Positions 11,198-20,801 of a DNA stretch of 64,000 bases are shown piece by piece (position 1 is the first letter of the stretch; each line of letters begins with the position of its first letter). The DNA is from Albimonas donghaensis (GTDB lineage Bacteria > Pseudomonadota > Alphaproteobacteria > Rhodobacterales > Rhodobacteraceae). Position numbers and translations under genes: made by a program. Location: assembly GCF_900106695.1 (NCBI RefSeq), contig NZ_FNMZ01000002.1, positions 558,001-622,000 on the forward strand. The letters run 5' to 3'. The notes beneath the pieces were generated by a model that made no database searches, was not told the DNA's origin, and saw only the letters and a list, made by a program, of their open reading frames with translations.

Positions 11198-12685
11198 ATG
11201 GACCGGAACGAGAGCAACCCCCAGGCGGGCGCGGGCGCGGGCGGCGGCGGGAACGACGCCCAGGACGCCGAGGAGCTGTCGCCCGAAGAGGAGGCCGCGC
11301 GCCAGGCCAAGCGCCGCGAGCGCCGGCTGGCCCGACGCGAGGCCGCGGCCGAGGCCGAGGCGGAAGAAAGCTCCGGCGGCGGCGGCGGCGCGGTCGCCCG
11401 ACGCGGCGCGAACGCCCGCCCGAAGGCCGGCTCGAACGCGGGGGGCGGTTCCGGCGGCGGCGGTTCCGGCGGGGGAGGCGGCGGGGGCCGCAAGCGCTCG
11501 GTCGTCGTCGACGTGCAGTCCGACCAGATCGTCGCCCGCGCCCGGCGCCGGCGCTTCTGGGGACAGGTCCGGCTGTGGCTGTCCTTCATCATTCTGGTCG
11601 CGGCGCCGGCGACGCTGGCGGGCTGGTATCTCAACGTGGTCGCGGCGGATCAATACGCCTCCCAGGTCAGTTTCGCGGTGCGCAGCCTCGACAGCACCCT
11701 GCCCTCGCCGGTGACGGAGCTGTTCGGCGGGGCCTCGGATTCCACCGCCGGCGACAGCCAGATGCTGTTCGAATATCTCCAGTCGCAGCCCCTGGTGGAG
11801 CTGATCGGCGAGCGGGTGGACCTGGACGAGGTCTACAACCGGCCCGAGGCGGACTGGCTGTTCTCGCTCGGCCATGACCGCACGGTGGAGGAGCGGGTGG
11901 CCTACTGGAACCGGGCGGCCACGGTGTCCTACGACACGTCGAGCGGGATCATCTATGTCGAGGTCCGCGCCTTCCGGCCCGGCGACGCGAAGGCCCTCGC
12001 CGAGGCCGCGCTGGCCGAGAGCGAGCTTCTGATCAACGGGCTCAGCACCGGGGCGCGGCAGGACGCGATCCGCTTCGCGCAGGTCGACCTGGTGGAGGCC
12101 GAGGCCCGCATCCGCACCGCGCGGGTGGCCCTGCAGGCCTTCCGCTCGGGCCAGGGCACGGCGGACATCTCGGGCGACATCACCCAGCAGATGCAGCTGA
12201 TCGGCCAGCTTCGCGGACGCCGCGCCGAGGCGCAGGCGGAGTATGACAGCCGCAAGGGCCTGCTGGGCCGGGACAGCCCGACCCTGTCGGCCCTGCGTCG
12301 GCGGGTGGAGAGCCTGGACGCCCAGATCGCCGAGGCGGAGGCGCGGATCTCGACCCTGCCGGAGGCGCAGGGGGCGGGGTCGGGCGAGCGTCTCCCCGGC
12401 CTGGCCCGCGACACGCTGGCCGAGGCCGCCGGCGCCCAGGAAGAGCTTCAGGTGGAGCTGGAGCTGGCGACGCAGATGTATGTGGCCGCCCAGTCCTCGC
12501 TGGAGGCGGCGCGGGCGGATGCGCGGCGGGCGCAGCGCTATCTGGCGACCCATATCCAGCCGACCCTGTCGGAGGAGCCGGAATATCCGCTGCGCATCAC
12601 CTGGACCCTGGCGATCTTCGTGACGTTGCTGCTGGCCTGGTCGATCCTGCAGCTGATCGTCGGCTCGATCCGCGACCGCAGCTGA
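11198..12685 (+). CDS. kpsE: Capsule export inner-membrane/periplasmic protein KpsE-like
   Basis: Polysaccharide co-polymerase/adaptor of the KpsE/BexC/CtrB type, 495 aa. It links the KpsMT exporter to the outer-membrane channel. One transmembrane helix (about residues 127-148) and a second near the C-terminus (about 470-490) flank a large periplasmic region with long heptad-like helices (about 260-450). Residues 1-120 are an unusual cytoplasmic extension: acidic, then Lys/Arg/Glu-rich, then a Gly run (about 60-97) before basic RKR and RRRR clusters. Typical KpsE proteins lack this. It begins 1 nt after kpsT, so kpsMTE is one operon. Confidence 0.88.
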   Translation: MDRNESNPQAGAGAGGGGNDAQDAEELSPEEEAARQAKRRERRLARREAAAEAEAEESSGGGGGAVARRGANARPKAGSNAGGGSGGGGSGGGGGGGRKRSVVVDVQSDQIVARARRRRFWGQVRLWLSFIILVAAPATLAGWYLNVVAADQYASQVSFAVRSLDSTLPSPVTELFGGASDSTAGDSQMLFEYLQSQPLVELIGERVDLDEVYNRPEADWLFSLGHDRTVEERVAYWNRAATVSYDTSSGIIYVEVRAFRPGDAKALAEAALAESELLINGLSTGARQDAIRFAQVDLVEAEARIRTARVALQAFRSGQGTADISGDITQQMQLIGQLRGRRAEAQAEYDSRKGLLGRDSPTLSALRRRVESLDAQIAEAEARISTLPEAQGAGSGERLPGLARDTLAEAAGAQEELQVELELATQMYVAAQSSLEAARADARRAQRYLATHIQPTLSEEPEYPLRITWTLAIFVTLLLAWSILQLIVGSIRDRS

Positions 12686-12955
12686 CGGCAGGCGGCAGGC
12701 GGCAGACGGGGGGGGGCGGGCCCCGGAACCGGGCGCCGCGTCGACCGTCGCGCCCGGCGTCCCGGCTCCGCCCGCGGCGCGCGCACCCGTGGCGAGGGTG
12801 GAGACCGGGCCGAAGGCGCCCCCGTCGCCCCGCGGCGCGGGCGGAACGGCGCAGGCGGCGCGCGGCTGGACGCGCCGCCCGGCCCGAAGCCGGCCCCGAC
12901 GCCCGCCCCGACGCGGGGATCAGGGCCGGGACCAGAGTCGGGATCAGAGCCCGGC

Positions 12956-14098
12956 TCAGACCTCGCGGTCGGGACGGACCAGGTATTTCTCACCGGTCGC
13001 CCGACGGGCCCAGGCGCGGGCGGTTTCGGGGTCCAGCGCCTCGGCCAGCGACACGCGGGCGGTGTAGCGGCTGGCGAAGGTGGTGGTCAGCTCCGCCGCC
13101 ACCCGGGCGCGCAGCCGTGCCGCGACCTCGCCCCCCGCGGCGGCCAGGAAGTTGGTCAGCAGCCAGCCCCCCGCCCCCCAGCACAGCCCCATGCCCTGCG
13201 GGATCACGATCGGGCCCTCGTCCAGCAGCCCGTAATGATAGACCTGCTTCTTCACCGAGGTGCCGTAGGGGCTCCACGGCTTGTCCCTGGCCAGCCCCCG
13301 CTCCATCGCGTTGATGATCCGGCCGCCGAGATCGCCGCCCCCCACCGCGTCGAACGCCAGGGTGGCGCCGGTCGCGGCCACCGCTTCCTCCAGCTTCGCG
13401 TCGAAATCCGGGGCGGAGGAGATGCAGATATGCTCGGCGCCCTCGGCGCGCAGGATCTCGGCCTGGGCCTCGGAGCGCACGATGTTGACCAGGCCCACGC
13501 CGTCGGCCCGGCAGATGCGCACCAGCATCCGGCCCAGGTTGGAGGCGGCGGCGGTGTGGATCAGCGCGCTGTGGCCCTCGGCGCGCATCACCTCGGGAAA
13601 GCTGAGCGCGGTCATCGGGTTGACATAGGCCGCGGCGCCTTCCTCGGGGTCCGCGCCATCGGCCAGCGGCAGGCAGTCGGCGGCGCGCAGGGTGCGGTGA
13701 TGCGCATACATCCCCCCGCCGCGCATCGCCACGCGACGGCCCAGCAAGGCCTGCGCCGCGGCCCCGACCCCGGCGGCGATGACTTCGCCCGCGCCCTCGT
13801 TGCCCACGGGCAGGGGCAGGTCGAGCCGGGTTCCCATGGCGCCCATGCGCTCGGCCGGGACCTGCGCGACCAGGCCGGGGCGGCCGTCGATCTCCGCCGC
13901 CTTGAGGTCCGCGGGATCGGCGGGGCCGAGCAGCACGAGAATGTCGGACGGGTTGATCGGCGAGGCCTCGACCCGCACCACCACGTCGTCGGGACCGGGC
14001 GCGGGCAGGTCGACCTCATGCAGGCCGAGGCGCAGCTCGCCCCCCGCGGTCAGGGTCGAGCGCATGGCGAGCGTGCGCGCGGGGATCGGTTCGGGCAT
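12956..14098 (-). CDS. MDR-family NAD(P)-dependent oxidoreductase (zinc-independent alcohol dehydrogenase/quinone reductase type)
   Basis: Medium-chain dehydrogenase/reductase, 380 aa. The GroES-like N-terminal domain contains VVVRVEASPINPSDILVLLG and LPVGNEGAGEVIAAG. The Rossmann domain starts near IHTAAASNLGRMLVRICRADG and continues to LAFDAVGGGDLGGRIINAME. The usual structural-zinc cysteines are absent, so it is probably a zinc-independent quinone or enoyl reductase; the substrate cannot be told. ATG 14098 has AGGAGG 6-7 nt upstream. It is a single gene, separated from the cys cluster by a hairpin. Confidence 0.85.
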   Translation of the reverse strand: MPEPIPARTLAMRSTLTAGGELRLGLHEVDLPAPGPDDVVVRVEASPINPSDILVLLGPADPADLKAAEIDGRPGLVAQVPAERMGAMGTRLDLPLPVGNEGAGEVIAAGVGAAAQALLGRRVAMRGGGMYAHHRTLRAADCLPLADGADPEEGAAAYVNPMTALSFPEVMRAEGHSALIHTAAASNLGRMLVRICRADGVGLVNIVRSEAQAEILRAEGAEHICISSAPDFDAKLEEAVAATGATLAFDAVGGGDLGGRIINAMERGLARDKPWSPYGTSVKKQVYHYGLLDEGPIVIPQGMGLCWGAGGWLLTNFLAAAGGEVAARLRARVAAELTTTFASRYTARVSLAEALDPETARAWARRATGEKYLVRPDREV

Positions 14099-14209
14099 GG
14101 GGGTTCCTCCTGTTTGTTGCTCGGCCGTTCTGCGCCGGCCGGCTTTGTCGCGGCGACCCTCGCCCGGCGCGCGGGGCGGCGCAACCGGGCCGGGGGCGCC
14201 GGAAACGAG

Positions 14210-14243
14210 AACGGCGCGGCCCCCGGGGAGGGACCGCGCCGTT
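14210..14243 (-). terminator. Terminator hairpin after the cys cluster
   Basis: A 10-bp perfect stem (AACGGCGCGG at 14210-14219 pairs with 14234-14243) and a GC-rich loop, placed just after the cysH-fusion stop. On the minus strand the stem is followed by CTCGTTTCC. Confidence 0.55.
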
Positions 14244-14303
14244 GAGCGGCATGGCTGCGCGAAGCGGCGAGGACGGGTTGGCCCCCGCCCTCCGTCCCCG
14301 CGA

Positions 14304-15566
14304 TCAGGCGGCCTGCGGGGCGCCGCGCACCACGCGGCCGTCGACGATGTGGATGCCGCATTCGGTCTTGTCCGACCCGCGCCAGCGCCCGGCCCGCGGA
14401 TCCTCGCCCGGCTTCACCTTGGTGGTGCAGGGGGCGCAGCCGAGGCTCGGGAAGCCCTCGGAGACCATCGGGTGCCGCGGCAGGCTGTGCGCGTCCATGT
14501 ATTCCGAGATCCGGGCCGCGTCCCATTCCGCCATCGGGTTGAGCTTGATGCGGCCGTTGGCGTCGGCCTCGAACAGCTGAAGGTCGGCGCGGTCGGCGGT
14601 CTGGAACCGCTTGCGGCCGGTGATCCACGCCTGGAACGGGGCCAGCGCGCGCTCCAGCGGGCGGGTCTTGCGCAGGTCGCAGCAGCTGTCGGCGTAGTCC
14701 TTGTGCAGGTCGCCGTCCGGGTCCTCGCCCTTCACCTGGGCGTGGTCCGGGCGCACCAGGCGCACGCCGGTCAGGCCCAGATGCTCGGCCAGCTCCTGCT
14801 GATAGGCGAGCGTCGCCGGGAACAGCATCCCGGTTTCGAGGAACAGCACCGGGGTCGCCTTGTCGATCTGGCTGACCATGTGCAGCAGCGCCGCGGATTC
14901 GGCCCCGAAGGACGAGACCATGGAGATGCCGCCGCGGAATTCCTTCTCGATCCCCGCGCGCAGCACTTCCTGCGCCGTGGCGCCGGCGTATTTGGCGTTG
15001 AGCCGCGCGGCCATCTGCTCCGGCGTCTCGGGAGCGGCCTTGTCGGCGCGGGGGCCGCGGGCCTCTCCGCGCGCCGCCCGGCGGGCCTCGAAGATCGAGA
15101 CGGCGCCGCGGGTCAGGCCCGACTGGTAGCTGAGGCTCACCGCCTCCTTGGCGTCGCGCCATTGCGGTTCGGGCTGGCGGGCGGCCATGGCCTCGGGGAT
15201 CTCGACCGTATCCACCCCGACCGCGAGCAGCATCGGGAACTGGTCGGCGATCACCGGCCCCACGGCGCGGATCTCGCCGCGGAACCCCAGCCCGCGCAGG
15301 CGGCGCGCGATGGAGAAGCCGCGCCCATCGGCGAAGCTGGGAAAGCGCACCGCCACCAGCGACAGGGTCGGCAGCAGGTCGGCCATCCTGCGCGCGTCGG
15401 CGTCGGGGCCGACGATCACGCCCAGCGCGGAGACGCCCCTGGGGGCCCCTTCCTCACGCAGGCGGGCTTCCTCCAGGATCACCTTCTCGCCCTTCGGCGC
15501 CGCCTGGCCTTCGGCCAGCTTCACCCAGGTCTCGGGGATCGGTCCGTTCGCATCAAGCAGCGGCAT
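14304..15566 (-). CDS. cysH: DUF934-CysH fusion: assimilatory adenylyl-sulfate reductase with N-terminal DUF934 domain
   Basis: A single 420-aa frame holds two proteins usually encoded separately. Residues 1 to about 150 match DUF934, a small partner of assimilatory sulfite reduction (FPSFADGRGFSIARRLR, DQFPMLLAVGVDTVEI). A linker (about 160-185) leads to a CysH reductase. The reductase has Cys295-Cys296, C377xxC380 and the catalytic tail motif ECGIH (Cys403). The CC...CxxC set ligates a [4Fe-4S] cluster, so by family rules this is the APS-reducing type (APS to sulfite with thioredoxin). The start overlaps the cysI 3' end by 14 nt, so the two are coupled. The plain CysH domain is of normal length, so nothing is truncated. 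Confidence 0.93.
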   Translation of the reverse strand: MPLLDANGPIPETWVKLAEGQAAPKGEKVILEEARLREEGAPRGVSALGVIVGPDADARRMADLLPTLSLVAVRFPSFADGRGFSIARRLRGLGFRGEIRAVGPVIADQFPMLLAVGVDTVEIPEAMAARQPEPQWRDAKEAVSLSYQSGLTRGAVSIFEARRAARGEARGPRADKAAPETPEQMAARLNAKYAGATAQEVLRAGIEKEFRGGISMVSSFGAESAALLHMVSQIDKATPVLFLETGMLFPATLAYQQELAEHLGLTGVRLVRPDHAQVKGEDPDGDLHKDYADSCCDLRKTRPLERALAPFQAWITGRKRFQTADRADLQLFEADANGRIKLNPMAEWDAARISEYMDAHSLPRHPMVSEGFPSLGCAPCTTKVKPGEDPRAGRWRGSDKTECGIHIVDGRVVRGAPQAA

Positions 15567-17208
15567 AGATCGCCTCCTTGAAAGCCGGCATCCCGGCGCG
15601 GCGGTAGGTCTGGAGGAAGGTTTCGCCCGGCTGGCGGATCTCCAGGTAGCGGTCGACCAGTTTCTCGATCACGTCGGGCACGTCTTCGTAGGAAAAGCCC
15701 GGCCCGGTGCGTTCGCCGACCGAGGCGTCCTCGCCCGGCGCGCCGCCCAGCGTGATCTGGTAGGATTCCACCCCGGCCTTATCGAGCCCGAGAATGCCGA
15801 TATGGCCGACATGGTGGTGTCCGCAGGCGTTGATGCAGCCCGAGATCTTGAGCGCGAGCGGCCCGATCCGGCGCTGGCGGTCCTCATCCGCGAACCGCTC
15901 CGCGATCGCCTGGGCGACGGGGATGGAGCGCGCGGTGGCGAGCGCGCAATAGTCCAGCCCCGGGCAGGCGATGATGTCGGTGACCAGCCCGAGATTGGCC
16001 GCGTGCAGCCCCTGCGACTTCAGCAGGGCGTAGAGCGAGGGCAGGTCGTCGAGCTTCACATAAGGCAGGACCACGTTCTGCTCATGGGTGATGCGCAGCT
16101 CGTCGAGGCTGAAGCGCTCGGCCGCGATGGCCATGGCGCGCATCTGCTCGGCCGTGGCGTCGCCCGGCGCGCCGCCGATGGGCTTGAGCGAGATCACCGC
16201 GATGGCGTAGCCCTGCGTCTTGTGACCCACGGTGTTCTGGTCGACCCAGCGGGCGAAGGCGGGGTCGGCCTTCTTCGCGGCCGCGAGCCGGGCGCTCTCG
16301 GCCGGCAGGTCGGCGTATTCCGGCGGGGCGAAATAGGCGTCGATGCGGGCCAGCTCCTCGGCGTCGGGGGTGAGCACGTCGCGATCCATGCGCGCGAACT
16401 CCTCCTCGACTTCGCGGGCGTAGTTGTCGGCGCCCATCTCGTGGACGAGGATCTTGATGCGGGCCTTGTACTTGTTGTCCCGGCGGCCGTGCAGGTTGTA
16501 GACGCGCAGCGCGGCCTCCAGCCAGGGCAGCAGGTCCTCGCGCGGGAGGAAATCGCGGATGACGGGCGCGATCATCGGGGTGCGGCCCTGACCGCCGCCG
16601 ACGAACATCCGGTAGCCGATCTCGCCCTCCGCGTTGCGCACGATCTGGATGCCGATGTCATGCACGCGGATGGCGGCGCGGTCGGTCTCGGCCCCGGTGA
16701 CGGCGATCTTGAACTTTCGGCCCAGGAAGGTGAATTCCGGGTGCAGGGTGGACCATTGCCGGATCAGCTCGCAGGTCGGGCGCGGATCCTCGATCTCGTC
16801 CCGCGCGACGCCGGCATAGGGGTCGGAGGTGGTGTTGCGGATGCAGTTCCCCGACGTCTGGATGGCGTGCATCTCCACATCCGCGAGATGCTGGAGCACG
16901 TCGGGAATGTCGCCGAGCTTGGGCCAGTTGTACTGGATGTTCTGACGGGTGGTGAAATGCCCGTAGCCGCGGTCGTAACGCTCCGCGATCATGGCGAGTT
17001 GGCGCATCTGGGCGGCCGAGAGCGTGCCGTAGGGGATCGCCACGCGCAGCATGTAGGCGTGAAGCTGCAGGTAGAGGCCGTTCATCAGGCGCAGCGGCTT
17101 GAATTCGTCCTCGGTCAGCGCGCCGGTGAGACGGCGCTCGACCTGGCCGCGGAACTGGGCGACGCGCTGGTTCACGATCTTGGCGTCGAATTCGTCGTAG
17201 CGATACAT
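15553..17208 (-). CDS. cysI: Assimilatory sulfite/nitrite reductase hemoprotein
   Basis: Siroheme- and [4Fe-4S]-containing reductase, 551 aa, reducing sulfite to sulfide in the cytoplasm. Two ferredoxin-like half domains are visible. The cluster/siroheme cysteines are CPGLDYC (C-x5-C) and SGCINACGHH (C-x3-C), the pattern of the nitrite/sulfite reductase family. ATG 17208 has GAGG about 10 nt upstream. Gene order (DUF2849, this gene, CysH/DUF934) is the alphaproteobacterial cysteine cluster, supporting sulfite rather than nitrite as substrate. It overlaps the next gene by 14 nt. Confidence 0.93.
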   Translation of the reverse strand: MYRYDEFDAKIVNQRVAQFRGQVERRLTGALTEDEFKPLRLMNGLYLQLHAYMLRVAIPYGTLSAAQMRQLAMIAERYDRGYGHFTTRQNIQYNWPKLGDIPDVLQHLADVEMHAIQTSGNCIRNTTSDPYAGVARDEIEDPRPTCELIRQWSTLHPEFTFLGRKFKIAVTGAETDRAAIRVHDIGIQIVRNAEGEIGYRMFVGGGQGRTPMIAPVIRDFLPREDLLPWLEAALRVYNLHGRRDNKYKARIKILVHEMGADNYAREVEEEFARMDRDVLTPDAEELARIDAYFAPPEYADLPAESARLAAAKKADPAFARWVDQNTVGHKTQGYAIAVISLKPIGGAPGDATAEQMRAMAIAAERFSLDELRITHEQNVVLPYVKLDDLPSLYALLKSQGLHAANLGLVTDIIACPGLDYCALATARSIPVAQAIAERFADEDRQRRIGPLALKISGCINACGHHHVGHIGILGLDKAGVESYQITLGGAPGEDASVGERTGPGFSYEDVPDVIEKLVDRYLEIRQPGETFLQTYRRAGMPAFKEAIYAAA

Positions 17209-17337
17209 GTGCGGGTCCTCGGCGCCCGGACCCGCCGCGGAGGCGGCGTCGGGGGCGCGGATCTGCGCGGGCGGGGCCGCGCGGGGAACGGGCTGGCGGA
17301 GGCTGGCCTCCCGAAGGGGAGCGGCGCGGCGCGGCGG

Positions 17338-17655
17338 TCAGGCCGCGCGGGTCGCTTCCTCGGCGCCGGCCATGTAGTCGAAGGTCGGGCGCATCGCGGC
17401 GCGGATCGCCTCGCGCCGCGTGGCGGGCATGAGGCCCTGGGGCGTCTGCCGCACCTCGGCCAGGTAGGCGCCGACGACGAGGCCCTGGGTGAAGGGCGCG
17501 ACGGCGAGCGCCTCGAACATCTCGACCTCCGCCGGGGTGGAGGCGGCCATCGCGTCGGCGAAGTCGTCGGACCAGCGGGCGCCGGTCCACCAGACCGACT
17601 CGCCGCCATGCAGCGCATTGCCGGTCAGAACCTGCGGTTTGAAGGCCTTGGCCAT
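17338..17655 (-). CDS. DUF2849 protein of the cysteine biosynthesis cluster
   Basis: A small protein of about 105 aa with the DUF2849 opening AKAFKPQVLTGNAL and a body ending GLVVGAYLAEV. DUF2849 genes are found beside sulfite reductase genes in alphaproteobacteria, but their function is unknown. I chose ATG 17655 because the family begins a few residues before the FKPQV motif and GGGGA lies 7 nt upstream. ATG 17670 is also usable. A longer open frame to 17757 runs through a less GC-rich promoter-like region and is unlikely. It is the first gene of the leftward cys operon, 129 nt before cysI. Confidence 0.8.
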   Translation of the reverse strand: MAKAFKPQVLTGNALHGGESVWWTGARWSDDFADAMAASTPAEVEMFEALAVAPFTQGLVVGAYLAEVRQTPQGLMPATRREAIRAAMRPTFDYMAGAEEATRAA

Positions 17656-17670
17656 GGCGGGAATCCCCAT

Positions 17671-17770
17671 TGCGATCTCTACTGCAACGCAACGTAGGGG
17701 CGCGCCTTGGGGAATGCAATAAATCACACCCGTCCTGAGCTTCACGGATGATTTCACAGTTCAGAAAAGT
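17671..17770 (-). promoter_or_regulatory. Probable promoter region of the cys operon
   Basis: A short segment of lower GC between the cys operon and glmM, with TTATTGCATTCC on the minus strand (around 17713-17724) and two GCAACG copies near 17685-17695. No regulator site is recognised. The position makes it the likely cys promoter; exact boxes are not assignable. Confidence 0.4.
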
Positions 17771-17880
17771 TTTATCGCCCGCGGGGGCTCCGGCTTATGG
17801 ACCCGCGCGCCCCGCTCGGCTACCGCGGAGGGACCGGCGGCGGAAGGCTCCGCCGACCGCAAGAGGCCGGAGGACCGCCC

Positions 17881-19230
17881 GTGACCAGATCGCTGTTCGG
17901 CACCGACGGGGTGCGCGGCCGCGCCAACGCCCACCCGATGACGCCCGAGATCGCCCTGCGGCTCGGCCAGGCGGCGGGCGTGCATTTCCGGCGCGGCGGG
18001 CATCGGCACCGGGTGGTGATCGGCAAGGACACCCGCCTGTCGGGCTACATGCTGGAACAGGCGATGACGGCGGGGTTCCTGTCGGCGGGGGTGGACGTGT
18101 TCCTGCTGGGGCCGATCCCGACGCCGGGCGTGGGGATGCTGACCAAAAGCCTGCGGGCGGATGCGGGGGTGATGATCTCGGCCTCGCACAACCCGTTCAA
18201 CGACAACGGCATCAAGCTGTTCGGGCCGGACGGCTACAAGCTGTCGGATGAGGCGGAGACGGCGATCGAGGCGATGATGGACCAGCCCCCCGATCTGGTG
18301 GACGCGCCCCGGCTGGGCCGGGCCAAGCGCATCGACGACGGGTTGGGGCGCTATATCGAGAACGCCAAGGGCAGTTTTCCGCGGGCGCTGCGGCTGGACG
18401 GGCTGAAAGTGGTGGTGGATTGCGCCAACGGCGCCGCCTATCGCACCGCGCCGATGGTGTTGTGGGAGCTGGGGGCCGAGGTGATCCCGGTCGGCGTCGC
18501 GCCCAACGGGGTCAATATCAACGAGCGCTGCGGGTCGACCTATCCGCTGACCTGCGCCGAGACGGTGCTGGCCCATGGCGCGGATGTGGGGCTGGCGCTG
18601 GACGGCGACGCGGACCGGCTGATCGTGGTGGACGAGACCGGGACCGTGGTGGACGGCGACCAGATCATGGCCCTGATCGCCGAGCGCTGGCGCCGCGACG
18701 GGGTGCTGAAGGGCGACGCGCTGGTTTCCACCGTCATGTCCAATCTGGGGCTGGAGCGGCGGCTGGACGAGATCGGCGTGCGCCTGCTGCGCACCAAGGT
18801 CGGCGACCGCTACGTGGTCGAGGCGATGCGGCGCGGCAATTACAATCTGGGCGGCGAGCAGTCCGGCCATATCGTGATGTCGGACCATGCGACCACCGGC
18901 GACGGGCTGCTGGCGGGCCTTCAGGTGCTGGCCGCGCTGGTCGAGGACGGGAAACCGGCCTCGGAGACCTGCAAGCGGTTCGAGCCCCTGCCCCAGGTCC
19001 TGAAGAACGTGCGCTACGCCGCCGGGCAGGCGCCGCTGGAACTGGGCGCGGTGCAGGCGGCGATCGCGGCGGGCGAGGCGCGGCTGGAGGGCTCGGGCCG
19101 GGTGCTGATCCGCAAGTCGGGCACCGAGCCGCTGATCCGGGTGATGGCCGAGGGCGAGGACGCCGGCCTGGTCGAGGCGGTGGTGGACGACATCTGCGCC
19201 GCGGTGTCGGAGGCGGCGCAGGCGGCCTGA
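17881..19230 (+). CDS. glmM: Phosphoglucosamine mutase
   Basis: Converts glucosamine-6-phosphate to glucosamine-1-phosphate for peptidoglycan and lipid A; 449 aa, normal. Hallmarks are [12 protein letters not shown] at the N-terminus, the phosphoserine loop [14 protein letters not shown], the metal loop DGDADR, and the phosphate-binding [12 protein letters not shown] near the C-terminus. GTG 17881 follows CCGGAGGACC, the best ribosome site; earlier in-frame codons are GC filler. A hairpin repeat lies about 25 nt after the stop. Confidence 0.97.
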   Translation: MTRSLFGTDGVRGRANAHPMTPEIALRLGQAAGVHFRRGGHRHRVVIGKDTRLSGYMLEQAMTAGFLSAGVDVFLLGPIPTPGVGMLTKSLRADAGVMISASHNPFNDNGIKLFGPDGYKLSDEAETAIEAMMDQPPDLVDAPRLGRAKRIDDGLGRYIENAKGSFPRALRLDGLKVVVDCANGAAYRTAPMVLWELGAEVIPVGVAPNGVNINERCGSTYPLTCAETVLAHGADVGLALDGDADRLIVVDETGTVVDGDQIMALIAERWRRDGVLKGDALVSTVMSNLGLERRLDEIGVRLLRTKVGDRYVVEAMRRGNYNLGGEQSGHIVMSDHATTGDGLLAGLQVLAALVEDGKPASETCKRFEPLPQVLKNVRYAAGQAPLELGAVQAAIAAGEARLEGSGRVLIRKSGTEPLIRVMAEGEDAGLVEAVVDDICAAVSEAAQAA

Positions 19231-19255
19231 AGCGGCGCGGGCCGGGAGGACGGGA

Positions 19256-19287
19256 CGAAGGGGGCGTCGAGCCCCCTGCGCCCCGCG
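19256..19287. repeat. Dispersed hairpin repeat, copy 1
   Basis: A 32-bp element with a palindromic core, GGGGGC GTCGA GCCCCC, flanked by CGAA and TGCGCCCCGCG. It matches the copy at 22859-22890 at 31 of 32 positions. It sits just downstream of glmM and may serve as a terminator. Confidence 0.75.
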
Positions 19288-19502
19288 CCTCGCCCTGCGA
19301 GGCGGGCCCCTGCGGCCGGCCGGCGGGCCCGGGCGCGGCGGCCGGGGCGGCCGCTCGAATACGACGCATCGACCTTCAGGCCCGACGCCGTTTCCCGCTT
19401 GACCGACTCCGCCCGCAGGCGTATCGGGGCTGCGGGCCAGTCACCGGGTAAGGGCGAGCGGTGGCGGCTCAGTTATCTCGCCCTGACGATGGAGCGCGTC
19501 TC

Positions 19503-20681
19503 ATGACGTTCCCCGAAAAGCCGCAGGCTCTGCCTGCGCGTGCTGAATTCTCCTCCGGTCCCTGCCCGAAACGTCCCGGCTGGTCGCTGACCGCCGTCGC
19601 CGAAAAGGCGTGGCTGGGCCGCTCGCATCGCGCCTCCGGGCCGAAGGCGCAGCTCAAGCAGGTGATCGACCTGACCGCGACCCTGCTGGGCGTGCCCGAG
19701 GGCTACAAGGTCGGCATCGTTCCCGCCTCCGACACCGGCGCCTTCGAGATGGCCATGTGGTCGATGCTGGGCGCGCGCCCCGTGGACATGCTGGCCTGGG
19801 AAAGCTTCGGCGCCGGCTGGGCCACCGACGCGACCAAGCAGCTCAAGCTCGACGATTGCCGGGTGATCACCGCCGAATACGGCGTGCTGCCGGACTTCGC
19901 GCAGGTGCGGACTGCGGACGCCGACATCTGCTTCACCCAGAACGGCACCACCTCGGGCGCGAAGATCCCGAATTTCGACTGGATCCCCGACGACCGCGCC
20001 GGGCTGACCTTCGTGGACGCGACCTCGGCCGCCTTCGCGCAGGACATCGACTGGGCCAAGGTCGATGTGCTGACCTTCTCCTGGCAGAAGGTGATGGGCG
20101 GCGAAGGCGGGCACGGCGTGCTGATCCTGTCGCCCCGCGCGGTGGAGCGGCTGGAATCCTACGTCCCCCCGCGCCCCCTTCCCAAGATCTTCCGCCTGAC
20201 CAAGGGCGGCAAGCTGATCGAGGGCGTATTCAAGGGCGAGACCATCAACACCCCCTCCATGCTCTGCGTGGCGGATGCGCTGGACGCGCTGGAATGGGTC
20301 GAGGGACTCGGCGGCGTCGCGGCCACCCGCGCCCGCGCCGACGCCAACTTCGCCGCGATCCAGTCCTGGGTGGACGCGACCGACTGGGTGGAGAACCTCG
20401 TGGCCGATCCGGCGGCGCGGTCCAACACCTCCGTCTGCCTCTCGGTGGTCGATCCGGCGGTCGCCGCGCTCGACGACGCGGGACAGCGGGCCTTCGTGAA
20501 GAAGATGGTCACGATGCTGGAGAAAGAGGGCGCCGCGCTGGACATCAACGGCTATCGCGACGCGCCGGCCGGCCTGCGCATCTGGTGCGGGGCCACGGTC
20601 GACACGGCCGATGTCGAGGCGCTGACGCCCTGGCTCGACTGGGCCTTCGCCGCCGCCAAGGCCGAGCTCGCCTCCGCCTGA
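19503..20681 (+). CDS. serC: Phosphoserine aminotransferase
   Basis: PLP enzyme of serine (and pyridoxine) synthesis, 392 aa, converting 3-phosphohydroxypyruvate to phosphoserine. The fold is the longer alphaproteobacterial SerC type: opening [33 protein letters not shown], and the PLP lysine in [18 protein letters not shown] 19503 has GGAG 8 nt upstream. serA follows 120 nt downstream, with a hairpin between them, so the two form a serine pair that may have separate promoters. Confidence 0.96.
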   Translation: MTFPEKPQALPARAEFSSGPCPKRPGWSLTAVAEKAWLGRSHRASGPKAQLKQVIDLTATLLGVPEGYKVGIVPASDTGAFEMAMWSMLGARPVDMLAWESFGAGWATDATKQLKLDDCRVITAEYGVLPDFAQVRTADADICFTQNGTTSGAKIPNFDWIPDDRAGLTFVDATSAAFAQDIDWAKVDVLTFSWQKVMGGEGGHGVLILSPRAVERLESYVPPRPLPKIFRLTKGGKLIEGVFKGETINTPSMLCVADALDALEWVEGLGGVAATRARADANFAAIQSWVDATDWVENLVADPAARSNTSVCLSVVDPAVAALDDAGQRAFVKKMVTMLEKEGAALDINGYRDAPAGLRIWCGATVDTADVEALTPWLDWAFAAAKAELASA

Positions 20682-20692
20682 TCCCGTTGAAC

Positions 20693-20715
20693 GCCCTTCC
20701 CCGCGGGGGAAGGGC
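20693..20715 (+). terminator. Hairpin between serC and serA
   Basis: A 10-bp stem (GCCCTTCCCC pairs with GGGGAAGGGC) and a 3-nt loop 11 nt after the serC stop. It lacks a T-run, so it may only attenuate read-through or protect the mRNA end. Confidence 0.45.
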
Positions 20716-20801
20716 GCGCCATCCCCCCGCATAACGGCCCCCCCGAGGGCCCGCCCCTGGCCGCCATCCGCGCCGGGGCGCTTCCCCCAAAGGAGCGAAC
20801 C

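Noticed and set aside
15148-17697. Open frame of 849 codons, plus strand
   Set aside because: Antisense to cysI; His/Gly/Arg-rich composition typical of GC shadow frames.
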